Below are positions 16,147 to 24,832 of a DNA stretch of 64,000 nt, piece by piece; positions within the stretch are counted from its first letter, which is position 1; each line of letters starts with the position of its first letter. The notes below the pieces were generated by a model. The model was not told the DNA's origin, searched no databases, and saw only the letters and a program-made list of their open reading frames with translations. The translations under genes were made by a program, and so were the position numbers. The stretch is from Haloactinospora alba (GTDB taxonomy: Bacteria; Actinomycetota; Actinomycetes; Streptosporangiales; Streptosporangiaceae). The stretch is taken from contig NZ_VFQC01000002.1 in NCBI RefSeq assembly GCF_006717075.1, positions 62,001-126,000 of the forward strand, read 5' to 3'.

Positions 16147-16794
16147 TCAGGGCTTCCAGGACCCGATGCGGTCCAGGCGGCGGCGCTGCTGGCGTGCGGC
16201 GGGTAGGTCGAGTCCCTGGCCGCGTTCGGTGAGCGCCTCGGCGACGGCGGCGCGGTGCTCGACGGGTTTCTGGTCGTCGTACTTGAACTTGGCCGCCACA
16301 TTGGTGACCTGCAGGTCCAGGCCGCGGATACCGGAGAGCATCCGGCCGTAGGGCGGCTGGTCGGCGGCGATGGGAGCGTGGTCGCCGTCGGGCTGGAAGT
16401 GGGCCATCTGGCGGCGCAGCAGCTCGGCCTTGGCGTCGGGGTCGTCGACGACACTGGCCCGGCAGGTGAACTGGACCGTGGTGTAGTAACTGGTGGGCAC
16501 CCCCTCAGAGGGCGGGGTGCCGGCCTTGGCCCGCCAGGAACCGGGGATGAAGGCGTAGTCGCCGACGACGGTGAAGGCGACGTTCGGGTCGCGCTCGATC
16601 GCCTCCCACACCGGATTGGGCCGGGCGAGATGAACGAGCAGGTGACCACCGTCGCAGGTGAAGTGGGTCGGGACGACGACGGGCGGCTGGCCCGGTGAGC
16701 CGTTGACAGCCAGTTGCCCGAAGTCGTGGCCCTCGGCGATCCAGCTCTGCCACTCGTCCTCGTCCAGGGTCGCGTCCCAGGGATGCACCAACAT
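16147..16794 (-). CDS. PaiB-family FMN-binding protein
   Basis: 215 aa with a split-barrel flavin fold: FGQLAVNGSPGQPPVVVPTHF, then VAFTVVGDYAFIPGSWRAK and PTSYYTTVQFTCRA, and a C-terminal VAAKFKYDDQKP. PaiB of Bacillus is described as a negative regulator, and the fold binds FMN; the real activity in actinobacteria is unknown. It follows the EamA transporter on the same strand with a 33-bp gap, so the two probably form one unit. Confidence 0.85.
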   Translation of the reverse strand: MLVHPWDATLDEDEWQSWIAEGHDFGQLAVNGSPGQPPVVVPTHFTCDGGHLLVHLARPNPVWEAIERDPNVAFTVVGDYAFIPGSWRAKAGTPPSEGVPTSYYTTVQFTCRASVVDDPDAKAELLRRQMAHFQPDGDHAPIAADQPPYGRMLSGIRGLDLQVTNVAAKFKYDDQKPVEHRAAVAEALTERGQGLDLPAARQQRRRLDRIGSWKP

Positions 16795-16827
16795 GCTGTT
16801 CTCCTTCGTCCGGCGGGGTAACGGTTG

Positions 16828-17664
16828 CTAGGTCACGGCGAGCAGGCTCACCGCCACGGCGGCGGTGCCCAAGCCCACGAGCTGGCCGCGGTGGATACGT
16901 TCGGCGGTCACGCCACAGGCGAGCAGGACCGTACCGGCGGGGTAGAGGGCGACGATCACGGCGACGACACTGAGGTTGCCACTGCGGGCGGCGAGCAGGA
17001 ACAGCAGGTTCGCTATGGAGTCCAGTGCCCCCGCGGTCGCCGAGATCGCGTACGCGGGCCGCTCGGGACCGAGCCTGCGCCGCATCAGTCCCGCCGCGGC
17101 CAGGGTGATCGCCGAGGAGACCGCTCGGCCGATGATCAGCGGAGCCACTCCGCTGTCGGCCGGCGCTTGGTGCAGGAAGACCAGCTGGCCGGCGATGGCG
17201 GCGCCCGCGCCGAACGCCAGTAGCAGCGCGGTCCGTGAGGGCCGCGCCGCGCCCGTGCCGGGACCGGCGCTGACCAGCACCACCGCCGCCAGCGCGAGCG
17301 GGAGCCCCACCATTCCGGCGGCAGCCAGGTGCTCGCCCTGCAGCAGCCCCACACCGACGGGCAGCGCGGCGGAGACCAGCGCGGTCACCGGGGAGAGCAC
17401 GTTCATCGGACCGACCGCCAGGGTGAGGTAGAGCAGGGCGAACGCGGCGGCCGAGGCCACCCCCGAGGCGGCGCCCCAGACCACGGTCGCGGTGCTGAAC
17501 GAGGCGCCGAGCAGCGGCCACAGCAACAGTTCGACGGCGCAACTGGCCGGGGCCGCGATCATCACGGTCCGCAGCACGTGTGCCCGGCGGGCGCCGAGGC
17601 CGCCGAGGAAGTCGGCACACCCGTACGCGAGCGAGCTGCCGAGAGCCAGCAGCAGAGCGATCAC
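16828..17664 (-). CDS. EamA/DMT-family transporter
   Basis: 278 aa and almost entirely hydrophobic, with about ten membrane segments arranged as two EamA repeats; the first starts VIALLLALGSSLAYGCADFLGG. Such proteins export amino acids or other small metabolites. The GTG at 17664 is preferred: it directly opens the first membrane segment and has AAGGGG six bases upstream, whereas in-frame starts upstream would run through the promoter. It is divergent from an XRE-cupin regulator. Confidence 0.87.
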   Translation of the reverse strand: MIALLLALGSSLAYGCADFLGGLGARRAHVLRTVMIAAPASCAVELLLWPLLGASFSTATVVWGAASGVASAAAFALLYLTLAVGPMNVLSPVTALVSAALPVGVGLLQGEHLAAAGMVGLPLALAAVVLVSAGPGTGAARPSRTALLLAFGAGAAIAGQLVFLHQAPADSGVAPLIIGRAVSSAITLAAAGLMRRRLGPERPAYAISATAGALDSIANLLFLLAARSGNLSVVAVIVALYPAGTVLLACGVTAERIHRGQLVGLGTAAVAVSLLAVT

Positions 17665-17697
17665 AGCACACCCCTTGATAGTCGATAGAACGACCAG

Positions 17698-17743
17698 ACA
17701 GTACGATATAATGACCGCTGGGTCAACAAAACGACCATACTGT
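17698..17743. promoter_or_regulatory. Divergent promoter with ACAGTA/TACTGT inverted repeat and TATAAT box
   Basis: ACAGTA (17698-17703) and TACTGT (17738-17743) are exact complements on either side of the divergent promoter. TATAAT lies at 17707-17712. This is a plausible operator pair for the XRE-cupin regulator. Confidence 0.45.
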
Positions 17744-17778
17744 TCATTCGAATGGCCCGCTGTAGGAGTGGTGATCAC

Positions 17779-18363
17779 ATGGTTGAGACGGCGGCGGCTC
17801 TCCGGGCAATCGCCTCCAACGTCCGGGCGGCCCGCATCCGTGCGGGCCTGTCCCTGGATGAACTCACCCGGCGTGCACAGGTCAGCAAGGGGGCTCTGGT
17901 CGCGCTCGAGAAAGCCGAGGGCAACCCCAACCTGGCCACCCTGGTCCGGCTCGCCGACACCCTCGGCGTGTCGGTGTCCGCCCTGACACAGGAAACATCC
18001 GAAGACCGCGTCCGCGTCGTGGCCGCCGACACCGTCGCGCCGCTGTGGACCGGGGAACAGGGCAGCCAGGCACGCCTCATGCTGACAACCTCAGGGACCG
18101 CCCCCACCGAAGTCTGGCGCTGGCAGCTGGAGCCGGGCGAGGAGTATCCCAGCCACCCCCACCAGGCCGGAGTCGTGGAAACCGTCAGTGTCACCTCCGG
18201 CCGGATGACCCTGGTCGTCGACGGCACCGAACACGCCGTCGAGACCGGGCAGACCGCCGTGTTCGACGGCGACACCACACATACCTACCGCGGAGCGGGC
18301 ACCGGCACCTGCCACCTGATCATGACCGTCCACCTGCCGCCCGGACCCGCTTCCGCGACCTGA
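17779..18363 (+). CDS. XRE-family regulator with C-terminal cupin domain
   Basis: 194 aa. Residues about 10-65 are an XRE HTH (LSLDELTRRAQVSKGALVAL). Residues about 100-185 are a cupin (EEYPSHPHQAGVVETVSV, then GQTAVFDGDTTHTYRG) with His residues for a metal or small-ligand site. This architecture (PuuR/SutR-like) senses small metabolites. Divergent placement suggests it controls the EamA transporter and PaiB-like gene. The ATG at 17779 has TAGGAG about ten bases upstream. Confidence 0.88.
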   Translation: MVETAAALRAIASNVRAARIRAGLSLDELTRRAQVSKGALVALEKAEGNPNLATLVRLADTLGVSVSALTQETSEDRVRVVAADTVAPLWTGEQGSQARLMLTTSGTAPTEVWRWQLEPGEEYPSHPHQAGVVETVSVTSGRMTLVVDGTEHAVETGQTAVFDGDTTHTYRGAGTGTCHLIMTVHLPPGPASAT

Positions 18364-18391
18364 CCCGCGCAACGCACGCGAATCCTGCGGC

Positions 18392-18421
18392 GTTGCCGTC
18401 ATCACACCTGATGGCGGCAAC
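18392..18421. terminator. Terminator hairpin after the XRE-cupin gene
   Basis: GTTGCCGTCATCA and TGATGGCGGCAAC pair with one mismatch around a short loop, 28 bp after the stop. The remainder of the gap to 18675 shows no credible gene. Confidence 0.7.
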
Positions 18422-18675
18422 TAACCCTCGCTGAGTCGGGCGCGGCCACCAGGCTCTTGTGTACCGAATCCCCTATCCGCCGAACGCGTGGGTACGGAGT
18501 GACAGGCCCGGCTACGGTACCGGCGACTCGTGTGCTGCGAGCGTGCGGCGGTTAGCCAGCTCCCCTCGCCCGGTCGGAGAACACCGCGGCTCCACGGGTC
18601 AGGGACCGCGAACGGAGCCCGCCCGGCCGCGCGGTGCGGGGTCGAGGGGCTCCGCTGTCCGGGTGTGTCCAGCTG

Positions 18676-19842
18676 TCAGCCGGTTTTGAGCCCGGTGAAC
18701 TCGTTGGGCGCCTCGGGAAGCTCGCTCTTCGCCCGCACCTCGCCCGAGGAGGTGTCAACGGCGCGGAGCGTGTTCTCCCGGGGGTCGGTGACGTAGGCCG
18801 TGCCGCCGCGCACGAAGAGGGTGGGGCGGGCCTCCTGCCACTCGACGGGCTCCTTCCACTCGTCGATGACCGGGAAGGAGTCCGCGACCTCGGCGGCCTC
18901 CATGTCGATCACGTGCAGCGCCCCGTCCGTGCCCAGGACCAGCCCCTCTCCGTCGGGGCCGCGTCCCAGGGAGCGGAAGCTGTAGCTGGTGCCCAGGTCC
19001 ACCAGTTCGAGATCCCCGTTCCCGGTGTCGACGACGGACACCTCCTCGGGACGCTCCAGTTCCGCGTCGGGGTCGGTCTTGTAGTCGCCGAGCACGAGGG
19101 GCGACTCCTCGTCGCCGACCTGGTTGCCGATACGGCCGTAGTCGTCGGGGCTGTCAATCTTGGTGATCTCTCCGTTCCGGTAGACGAGCATCCCGTCCTC
19201 GCACCCGACGGCCACGGCCTCGTCCCGCGCTGCGGCCTCCCCGTGCACACCGGGGCAGTTCTCCGCGCGGGCGAGCTCCGCACCGTCGGCGTCGCGCACC
19301 TGGATCCCGGGCCGTTCCTCCTCGTCACCGAGGGTCGTCACCAGTTCGCCGTTCTCCAGTTCCACGGCGACACCGTGGTGGGCGTGCTCGGTGCTGTGCG
19401 TCTCGGCATCGGGCAGCCCGTCGCCGAGGTCGTCGGGGTCGAAGACGGTGATCTCCCCCGTCCCGTCGGAGAAGAGGACCGTCCTTCCCGCGTGGTGCAC
19501 GACGTGCCCGGGTTCGGGTGCCTCGAACTCGTCGCCGCTGAGCTCGGCGCCCGCGGCGTCGAGGACCCTGAAACCCGAGGAGGTCGACACCAGCACGTGC
19601 TCGCCGTCGCCGGCCGGGTTGATCCGGTTGAACCCGTCCAGTGGTATGTCCTCGGCGACTTCCAGGGTCTCGCCGTCGATCACGAGGATCCCGCCGTCGT
19701 AGGTGGCGACGAGGGCATCGGTGACCTCCTCGGCGGTGGTCCCGCCCTGGCCTCCGCACGCGCTCACCGCCAGTCCCGCGGCGAGCAGCACCGGCAGGGC
19801 CGCGTGCCTGCCCGCGGGCCGGGGCGTGTTCCTGTGTCCCAT
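18676..19842 (-). CDS. aztD: AztD-type zinc metallochaperone, lipoprotein (copy 1)
   Basis: 388 aa. A lipoprotein signal peptide ends in VSACGG. The remainder is a run of beta-propeller-like blades (LVATYDGGILVIDGE, VLVSTSSGFRVLDAAG, PLVLGDYKTDPDAEL). His residues typical of the family occur in STEHAHHGVAVEL and CPGVHGEA. AztD delivers zinc to the binding protein AztC outside the membrane. The ATG at 19842 has GGGAG eight bases upstream. Last gene of the leftward zinc operon, 65 bp after aztC. Confidence 0.85.
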   Translation of the reverse strand: MGHRNTPRPAGRHAALPVLLAAGLAVSACGGQGGTTAEEVTDALVATYDGGILVIDGETLEVAEDIPLDGFNRINPAGDGEHVLVSTSSGFRVLDAAGAELSGDEFEAPEPGHVVHHAGRTVLFSDGTGEITVFDPDDLGDGLPDAETHSTEHAHHGVAVELENGELVTTLGDEEERPGIQVRDADGAELARAENCPGVHGEAAARDEAVAVGCEDGMLVYRNGEITKIDSPDDYGRIGNQVGDEESPLVLGDYKTDPDAELERPEEVSVVDTGNGDLELVDLGTSYSFRSLGRGPDGEGLVLGTDGALHVIDMEAAEVADSFPVIDEWKEPVEWQEARPTLFVRGGTAYVTDPRENTLRAVDTSSGEVRAKSELPEAPNEFTGLKTG

Positions 19843-19907
19843 TCTCTTGCTCCCTGTTCGGTGGGGGATCGTGACGGGCGGCAGCACAGCGCGGCTGCCG
19901 TCGGGGG

Positions 19908-20849
19908 TCAGTCGTCCGTGAGACCCGCTGCGATGGAGTCGACGTTGGAGCGGGTCATCTCGAGGTAGGTCGCTCCTCCCCCGCCCTCCTCGGTGAGGGA
20001 CTCGGAGAACAGCGTGATCACCTCGACCTCGATGCCGGCCTCCTCGGCCATGGCCTCGGCGAGGCGGTCCGGTTGGGAGGAGTCGGCGAAGACGGCGGGA
20101 ACCCCGGCCTCCTCGACGGCCTCGGACAGCGACTTCAGGTCCGAGCTGCTCGGTGAGGCCAGGGTGGTCCCGCTGGGCACCACCGCTCCGATGACCTCGA
20201 AGTCGTAACGCTGGGCGAGGTAGCCGAACACGTGGTGGTTGGTGACGAGGTCGCGGCGTTCCGGGGGGATCTCGGAGAAGCGTTCGGCGGTCTCCTCGTG
20301 CAGTTCCTCGACCCGGGAGCGGTACTCCCCGGCGTTGGCGCGGACGCGTTCCCCGGACACGCCGTCGACCCGTTCGACGACGGCGTCGGCGATGTGGTCG
20401 ACCGCGTCGGCCATGCGCAGCGGGTCGGTCCAGAAGTGGGGGTCGGGCTCCCCCTCGGAACCGCCCTCCCCGTAGTCGATGGGGTCGACGCTCTCCCCCA
20501 CCGCGAGGGTCGGCGTGCCGGCCTCTCCCGCGGCGGTCACGTTGTTCAGGACCTCCTCCTCGAGGCCGAGCCCGTTGTAGACGAGGAGCTCGGCCTCCTC
20601 CAGACCGGCTGCCTGCTGGGCCGAGATCCCGAAGGAGTGGGGGTCGGCGTTGGGTTTCATGAGCACGGTGACCTCGGCCTCGTCACCGACGATGGTGCGG
20701 GTGACGTCGCCGAGGATGTTGGTGGTGACGACGATCCCGGAACGGTCGCCGCCGAGGGCGGCGCACCCGGTCAGCGCGGCGGGCGCGGTCACGCAGGCGG
20801 TGGCCAACAGAGCGGTCGCGGCGCGTGCGCTCGAGTGTGTGGGGGGCAT
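19908..20849 (-). CDS. aztC: Zinc ABC transporter substrate-binding lipoprotein
   Basis: 313 aa. The lipobox is LTGCAA. Zinc ligands of cluster A-I binding proteins are visible: His in PNADPHSFGIS, His in PDPHFWTDP, His in VTNHHVFGYLA, and Asp in AVFADSSQ. The loop before the second ligand is acidic rather than His-rich (GEGGSEGEP). It captures zinc for AztAB, with loading probably helped by the AztD proteins on both sides. The ATG at 20849 was chosen; a GTG at 20861 in the same frame would overlap the upstream gene. Confidence 0.92.
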   Translation of the reverse strand: MPPTHSSARAATALLATACVTAPAALTGCAALGGDRSGIVVTTNILGDVTRTIVGDEAEVTVLMKPNADPHSFGISAQQAAGLEEAELLVYNGLGLEEEVLNNVTAAGEAGTPTLAVGESVDPIDYGEGGSEGEPDPHFWTDPLRMADAVDHIADAVVERVDGVSGERVRANAGEYRSRVEELHEETAERFSEIPPERRDLVTNHHVFGYLAQRYDFEVIGAVVPSGTTLASPSSSDLKSLSEAVEEAGVPAVFADSSQPDRLAEAMAEEAGIEVEVITLFSESLTEEGGGGATYLEMTRSNVDSIAAGLTDD

Positions 20850-20854
20850 GGCGG

Positions 20855-22042
20855 TCACCACCCTGTCTCGACCATGAGGTCGGGTCGGAATCCGAGGTCG
20901 AAGGTGCGCGCGACCCGGAGGTCGTCGTTGTAGTCGATCTCGTGGACCGTGCGGTCCGCCGGGTCGTTGACGTAGGCGCGGCTGGTGTCGGTCCGGATGC
21001 GGGGATTAGGGAAGTCGCCGTCGGGGTTCTCCAACAGCTCGGTCCGCGCGGTCTCCTCCCCGGTCTCGGGGTCGTGGGACCGCAGCGAACCGTCCTCGGC
21101 CAGGACGAGGACGGGCATGTCCTCGCCCGCCGCGTTCACGGCGAGGGCGGGATCGTCGGTGTCGAGGCGGGTCCAGCTCTCCTCGGCGATGTCGAGCACC
21201 CACACCTCGCCGTCACTGTTCTCCCCCGCCAGCACGGGGGCGGTGGGTCGGTGGTCCAGGGACCGCACCGGGCCGGTGCCGTCGGGGTAGGGGACGCGGG
21301 TCGCCGCGAGCCCCTCGTCGTCCTCCTCGGTCACCACGAGGGCGCCGTCGGAACACCCGAGTACGGCTCCGCGCCGGGTCGACGCCTGCCCCCGCGGGTC
21401 GGGGCAGTCCTGGCCGAGCTCCTCCTCTGCCGGTTCCCCGTCCCGCGTCCGTACCTGGACGGACGCGGGACCGCCGGCGCCGGCGACCAGCAGCCGCTCC
21501 CCCAGGGGCACGGTCGCGATGCCGTCCACGGAGGCGATCTCGGTGATCTCGCCGTCGTCCGCGAGAGCGTCGCGGTCGAGCACGCTGGTGCCGTCACCGG
21601 AGGTCAGCGCCGTGACGGCGGAGTCCCCGGCCGCGCGCAGCCCGTTCCCGGCGTCGGTTTGGCCCACCGTGCCGGGTTCGGTGCGGTAGTAGTGCACGTG
21701 GTCGCCGTGGTCGACGGTCCAGGTACCGCTGTCGAAGACGGTGGCGGTGGTACCGGTTCCGAGGTAGACGAACCGGCCGTCGGTGGTGGCCTCCCGCACC
21801 CCGGGCACCTCCCCCACCTCGGTGACCTCCTCGGCCGCGGGGTCCAGCATGTGCAGCGCGCCGGTGCCGGTGTCGGCCATGACCAGGCGCCACTGGGGCT
21901 CCGCGGTCTCCTCGGCGCCCTCGACGTAGCCGTGCGGCGCGGCCTCCCGGTCGTCGGCTGTCTGCCCGGCGCCCGCGCCGCATCCCGTGAGCACCAGTGC
22001 TCCTGTGGTTCCGGCGAGCACGGCGCCGTATCCGATCCTCAT
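20855..22042 (-). CDS. AztD-like lipoprotein (copy 2, diverged)
   Basis: 395 aa. The lipoprotein signal ends LTGCGA, followed by a propeller-like domain colinear with copy 1. It has a His cluster DHGDHVHYY, and the Cys pair region reads CPDPRGQAS against CPGVHGEA in copy 1, so one His is lost. Start overlaps the aztB stop (ATGA), so it is translationally coupled to the permease. A second chaperone might load a different partner or serve at a different zinc level; this is inference. Confidence 0.8.
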   Translation of the reverse strand: MRIGYGAVLAGTTGALVLTGCGAGAGQTADDREAAPHGYVEGAEETAEPQWRLVMADTGTGALHMLDPAAEEVTEVGEVPGVREATTDGRFVYLGTGTTATVFDSGTWTVDHGDHVHYYRTEPGTVGQTDAGNGLRAAGDSAVTALTSGDGTSVLDRDALADDGEITEIASVDGIATVPLGERLLVAGAGGPASVQVRTRDGEPAEEELGQDCPDPRGQASTRRGAVLGCSDGALVVTEEDDEGLAATRVPYPDGTGPVRSLDHRPTAPVLAGENSDGEVWVLDIAEESWTRLDTDDPALAVNAAGEDMPVLVLAEDGSLRSHDPETGEETARTELLENPDGDFPNPRIRTDTSRAYVNDPADRTVHEIDYNDDLRVARTFDLGFRPDLMVETGW

Positions 22043-22917
22043 CGCGTGTACTCGAGCTCCTTTCCGGGGTGTTCGTCCGCGGCGGCCGCTTCGGCCGGCG
22101 GGCGGCGGCCCCGCAGGTACGCCGCCCCCGCGGAGAGGAAGAAGAGGAGGACCGCGATCGCCGTGATCGTGGCTCCGGCCGCGGTTCCCGTGTGCCACGA
22201 CACGAGCAGTCCCGCGAGCGTCGACACGGAGCCCAGCACCGCGGCGCCCAGCATGATCACCGGGATCCGCCGGGCCCACAGCACCATCGCCGCCGCGGGG
22301 GCGATCAGCAGCCCGAAGACCAGCAGCGTGCCCACCACGCGGAAGGAGGCGACGATGGCCAGGGTCACCAGCCCGAACATCGCGGCGTGGGCGAGACGGG
22401 GCCGCAGGCCGAGGGTCAGGGCCTTACGGGAGTCGAAGCACAGCGCCACGAAAGCGCGGTGTCCCGCCAGGGAGACCGCCACGGCCGCGGCGAGCGCGGC
22501 CGCCAGCACGAGCAGGTCCCGCGGGCGCACCGCGAGTACGTCCCCGAACAGCAGCGCGGTCAGGTCCACGGCGAACGACTGCGAGTGCGAGACGATGATC
22601 ACGCCCGACGACAGCATTCCGACGAAGAGCAGCCCGATGCTCGTGTCCTGGGACATGCGCGGCGATCGCGTCAGGGCGCTCACCCCGAGCGCCATAGCGG
22701 CAGCGCTCAGGGCCGCCCCCAGGAACAGACTCCCCCCGAGCAGCGAGGCGAGGGCGACGCCGGGCAGCATCCCGTGCGCCATCGCGTCGCCGAGGAACGC
22801 CATGCCGCGCAGCACCACCCAGGTGCCGGCCAGGGCGCAGATACCCGACACCAGCACACCTGCCACCAGTGCCCGCGCGACGAAGGAGACCTCGAACGGG
22901 GCGAACAGCCAATCCAT
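22039..22917 (-). CDS. aztB: Zinc ABC transporter permease
   Basis: 292 aa and a typical ABC-3 family permease with about eight membrane segments. Motifs: LVAGVLVSGICALAGTWVVL, FLGDAMAHGMLPGVALA, then FRVVGTLLVFGLLIAPAA. The start at 22917 lies 17 bp from the Zur-box palindrome. The C-terminus overlaps the next gene by ATGA. It forms the membrane channel for AztA. Confidence 0.93.
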   Translation of the reverse strand: MDWLFAPFEVSFVARALVAGVLVSGICALAGTWVVLRGMAFLGDAMAHGMLPGVALASLLGGSLFLGAALSAAAMALGVSALTRSPRMSQDTSIGLLFVGMLSSGVIIVSHSQSFAVDLTALLFGDVLAVRPRDLLVLAAALAAAVAVSLAGHRAFVALCFDSRKALTLGLRPRLAHAAMFGLVTLAIVASFRVVGTLLVFGLLIAPAAAMVLWARRIPVIMLGAAVLGSVSTLAGLLVSWHTGTAAGATITAIAVLLFFLSAGAAYLRGRRPPAEAAAADEHPGKELEYTR

Positions 22918-22933
22918 GCCCAAGAATATACAA

Positions 22934-22954
22934 TGAAAATCATTGTCATTTTCA
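22934..22954. promoter_or_regulatory. Zur box in the divergent aztA/aztB promoter
   Basis: TGAAAATCATTGTCATTTTC plus a final A has perfect TGAAAAT/ATTTTCA outer arms and matches the Zur-binding pattern of actinobacteria. It lies between the divergent aztB and aztA starts and would shut off both when zinc is sufficient. Confidence 0.85.
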
Positions 22955-22966
22955 GGAGGGAAGCGT

Positions 22967-23671
22967 ATGACCTGCCCCACACCGGCCGCTGTCCGACTCC
23001 GCGGGCTCCGCGCCGCCTACGGAGGCACCACCGTGCTGACGGAGGTCACCGCGGATGTCCCGGCCCACCGCGTCACCGCGCTCGTCGGGCCGAACGGCTC
23101 GGGAAAGTCGACCCTGCTGGGTGTCATCGCGGGAATCCACACCCCCATGGCCGGCACCGTGCAGCGCACCCACGCCGAGCGGCCCGCCCTGGTGGTCCAA
23201 CGCAGCGCCGTTCCCGACACGCTCCCGGTCACCGTGCGCGACACGGTGGCCATGGGGCGCTGGGCCCGCCTCGGCACCTGGAGGCGCCCCACAGCCGCGG
23301 ACCGGGCCGTCACCGACGAGTGCCTGGAGCGCCTCGGTATCACCGACCTGGCGCCACGCCCGCTGGGGTCGCTCTCCGGGGGGCAGCGCCAGCGCGCACT
23401 GATCGCGCAGGGACTCGCGCAGCGATCCGACCTCCTGCTGCTGGACGAGCCCGCAGCGGGACTGGACGCGGACGCGGACGCCATGATCACGGCCCTGCTC
23501 GACGAGGTGAGCGCGAACGGCACCACGGTCGTCCACGCGACGCACGACGCGCAGGCGGCACTGCGCGCCGACCACCGCATCCGGATCGAGCACGGGAGGA
23601 TCGCGGCCGCCGAGCCCTCTCGACACCTCTCCCGACCCCGGGTGCCGGTTCCCGGGAGCCGAACCCCCTGA
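22967..23671 (+). CDS. aztA: Zinc ABC transporter ATP-binding protein
   Basis: 234 aa. Walker A GPNGSGKS, signature LSGGQRQR, Walker B LLLLDEPAAGLD and the switch His in VVHATHDAQAA are all present. It powers AztB. The ATG at 22967 has AGGAGGG immediately downstream of the Zur box, so the repressor would also block ribosome access on the transcript start. Divergent from the rest of the azt operon. Confidence 0.93.
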   Translation: MTCPTPAAVRLRGLRAAYGGTTVLTEVTADVPAHRVTALVGPNGSGKSTLLGVIAGIHTPMAGTVQRTHAERPALVVQRSAVPDTLPVTVRDTVAMGRWARLGTWRRPTAADRAVTDECLERLGITDLAPRPLGSLSGGQRQRALIAQGLAQRSDLLLLDEPAAGLDADADAMITALLDEVSANGTTVVHATHDAQAALRADHRIRIEHGRIAAAEPSRHLSRPRVPVPGSRTP

Positions 23672-23711
23672 TCCGCGTACGCCCGCCTCCCGTGCCGGGA
23701 AACCGGGGAAA

Positions 23712-24407
23712 CTAGGAACCGGAGGTGAGAACAGCCCGCGCGAGGTCACCGGGTTCGGCGCTGGCCTCGGCGAGGAGCTCTCCCGAGGCGGACCAGACAC
23801 CGGAGCGGCCGGATGTGCGGTCGAACCCGCCACCGGTCGGCCCCGCGAACGCCGCCCTGGCGACCCACACGCCGTGCTCCGCGGCGACCCTGCGGGCCCG
23901 CTCACCGTGCAGTTCGGCCTCGTGGTCGGCGTCGAGCACCCCCGCCACGTAGCCGTCGATACCCAACGAGGCGGTCCGCGCGGCGTGCTCGGGGATGCCG
24001 GTGTCGCGGCAGACGGCGAGCCCCAGCCGCCACCCGTCCACGTCGAGCACGGCGTGCTCGCCCGGAACGAAGTACCGGGCCTCGCTGGGGTGGAGGTGGA
24101 CCTTCCCGTAGGCCACGCGCGCGCCGTCCTCCCCCACCGCCAACACGCCGATGCGCGGCCCGGGAACAGGGGCGCCGACCAGGGCGAGCGCCCCGGTCCG
24201 GGCGCACGCCTCGGAGATCGGACGCAGCCGGCTGTCGTCCGGAGCGACCGGCGCGGCGTCCAGCTCGTAGCCCGTCAGGGACATCTCGGGAAACACCACC
24301 ACCCGCGCGTCCGCCGCCAGGACGGCCTCCGCGTGGGCCCGCGCGTTGGCCGCGGCATCGCGGGCCAGACACTCCGGTTGCGCCACCGCGACACTCAGCG
24401 ACCTCAC
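23712..24407 (-). CDS. Carbon-nitrogen hydrolase (nitrilase superfamily)
   Basis: 231 aa with the catalytic triad of the superfamily: Glu in VVFPEMSLTGYE, Lys in VAYGKVHLHPSE, Cys in GLAVCRDTGIPEHA. Family members hydrolyse amides or nitriles; this short branch is usually an uncharacterised amidohydrolase. The GTG at 24407 has GGGGAG close upstream and opens the first beta strand. It is convergent with aztA. Confidence 0.87.
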   Translation of the reverse strand: MRSLSVAVAQPECLARDAAANARAHAEAVLAADARVVVFPEMSLTGYELDAAPVAPDDSRLRPISEACARTGALALVGAPVPGPRIGVLAVGEDGARVAYGKVHLHPSEARYFVPGEHAVLDVDGWRLGLAVCRDTGIPEHAARTASLGIDGYVAGVLDADHEAELHGERARRVAAEHGVWVARAAFAGPTGGGFDRTSGRSGVWSASGELLAEASAEPGDLARAVLTSGS

Positions 24408-24542
24408 GCGGACTCCCCTCTGGTGGCACGGCCGCCCGTCCGGGCGCCGCGGCGCGGCGTTGCCTGCCGGTCGGAGACTGTGTACCAGCATCCCGGTCCC
24501 GGCACCACCCCCTCAGTGGCCGCTCGGGCGAAGGGCGGTGCG

Positions 24543-24812
24543 GTGAAAGCCAGGCTGCGCCTGTCCGAGCGGACCTTCACCTGCGAGTCCTGCGGCTACA
24601 CCGCAGACCGCGACGGCAACGCGGCGGCCAACCTCGCGGGCCTGGCGTCCTCCCCGAGTTGCGGGGCGGCGGAAAACGAGCCCGCTGGAAACCCACGTAA
24701 GCCCAGCCTGGCTGGCGGCGGGTATCGCCGCGGGAAGACCCCGACCCAACCGGCCGGGGCCAACGCCGCGCCGCAAGGCGACGGCTCGGGAACACTGTCA
24801 CACGTTTCCTGA
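24543..24812 (+). pseudogene. Remnant of a TnpB-family gene (C-terminal zinc finger)
   Basis: About 89 codons match only the end of TnpB of IS200/IS605 elements: VKARLRLSERTFTCESCGYT and ADRDGNAAANLAGLA, with one CxxC pair of the zinc finger. The RuvC domain and the first CxxC pair are gone (the codons before GAVKA read RAKG). The tail drifts into Gly/Pro-rich sequence. No transposase tnpA or element ends are visible. Confidence 0.75.
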
Positions 24813-24832
24813 ACGGTGACGGCCATCAGGGG

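Noticed and set aside
20825-23715. Very long plus-strand frames (703 and 572 codons) opposite aztD, aztC and aztB
   Set aside because: Repetitive Arg/Gly/Ala composition, no motifs, and full overlap with well-supported transporter genes on the other strand.
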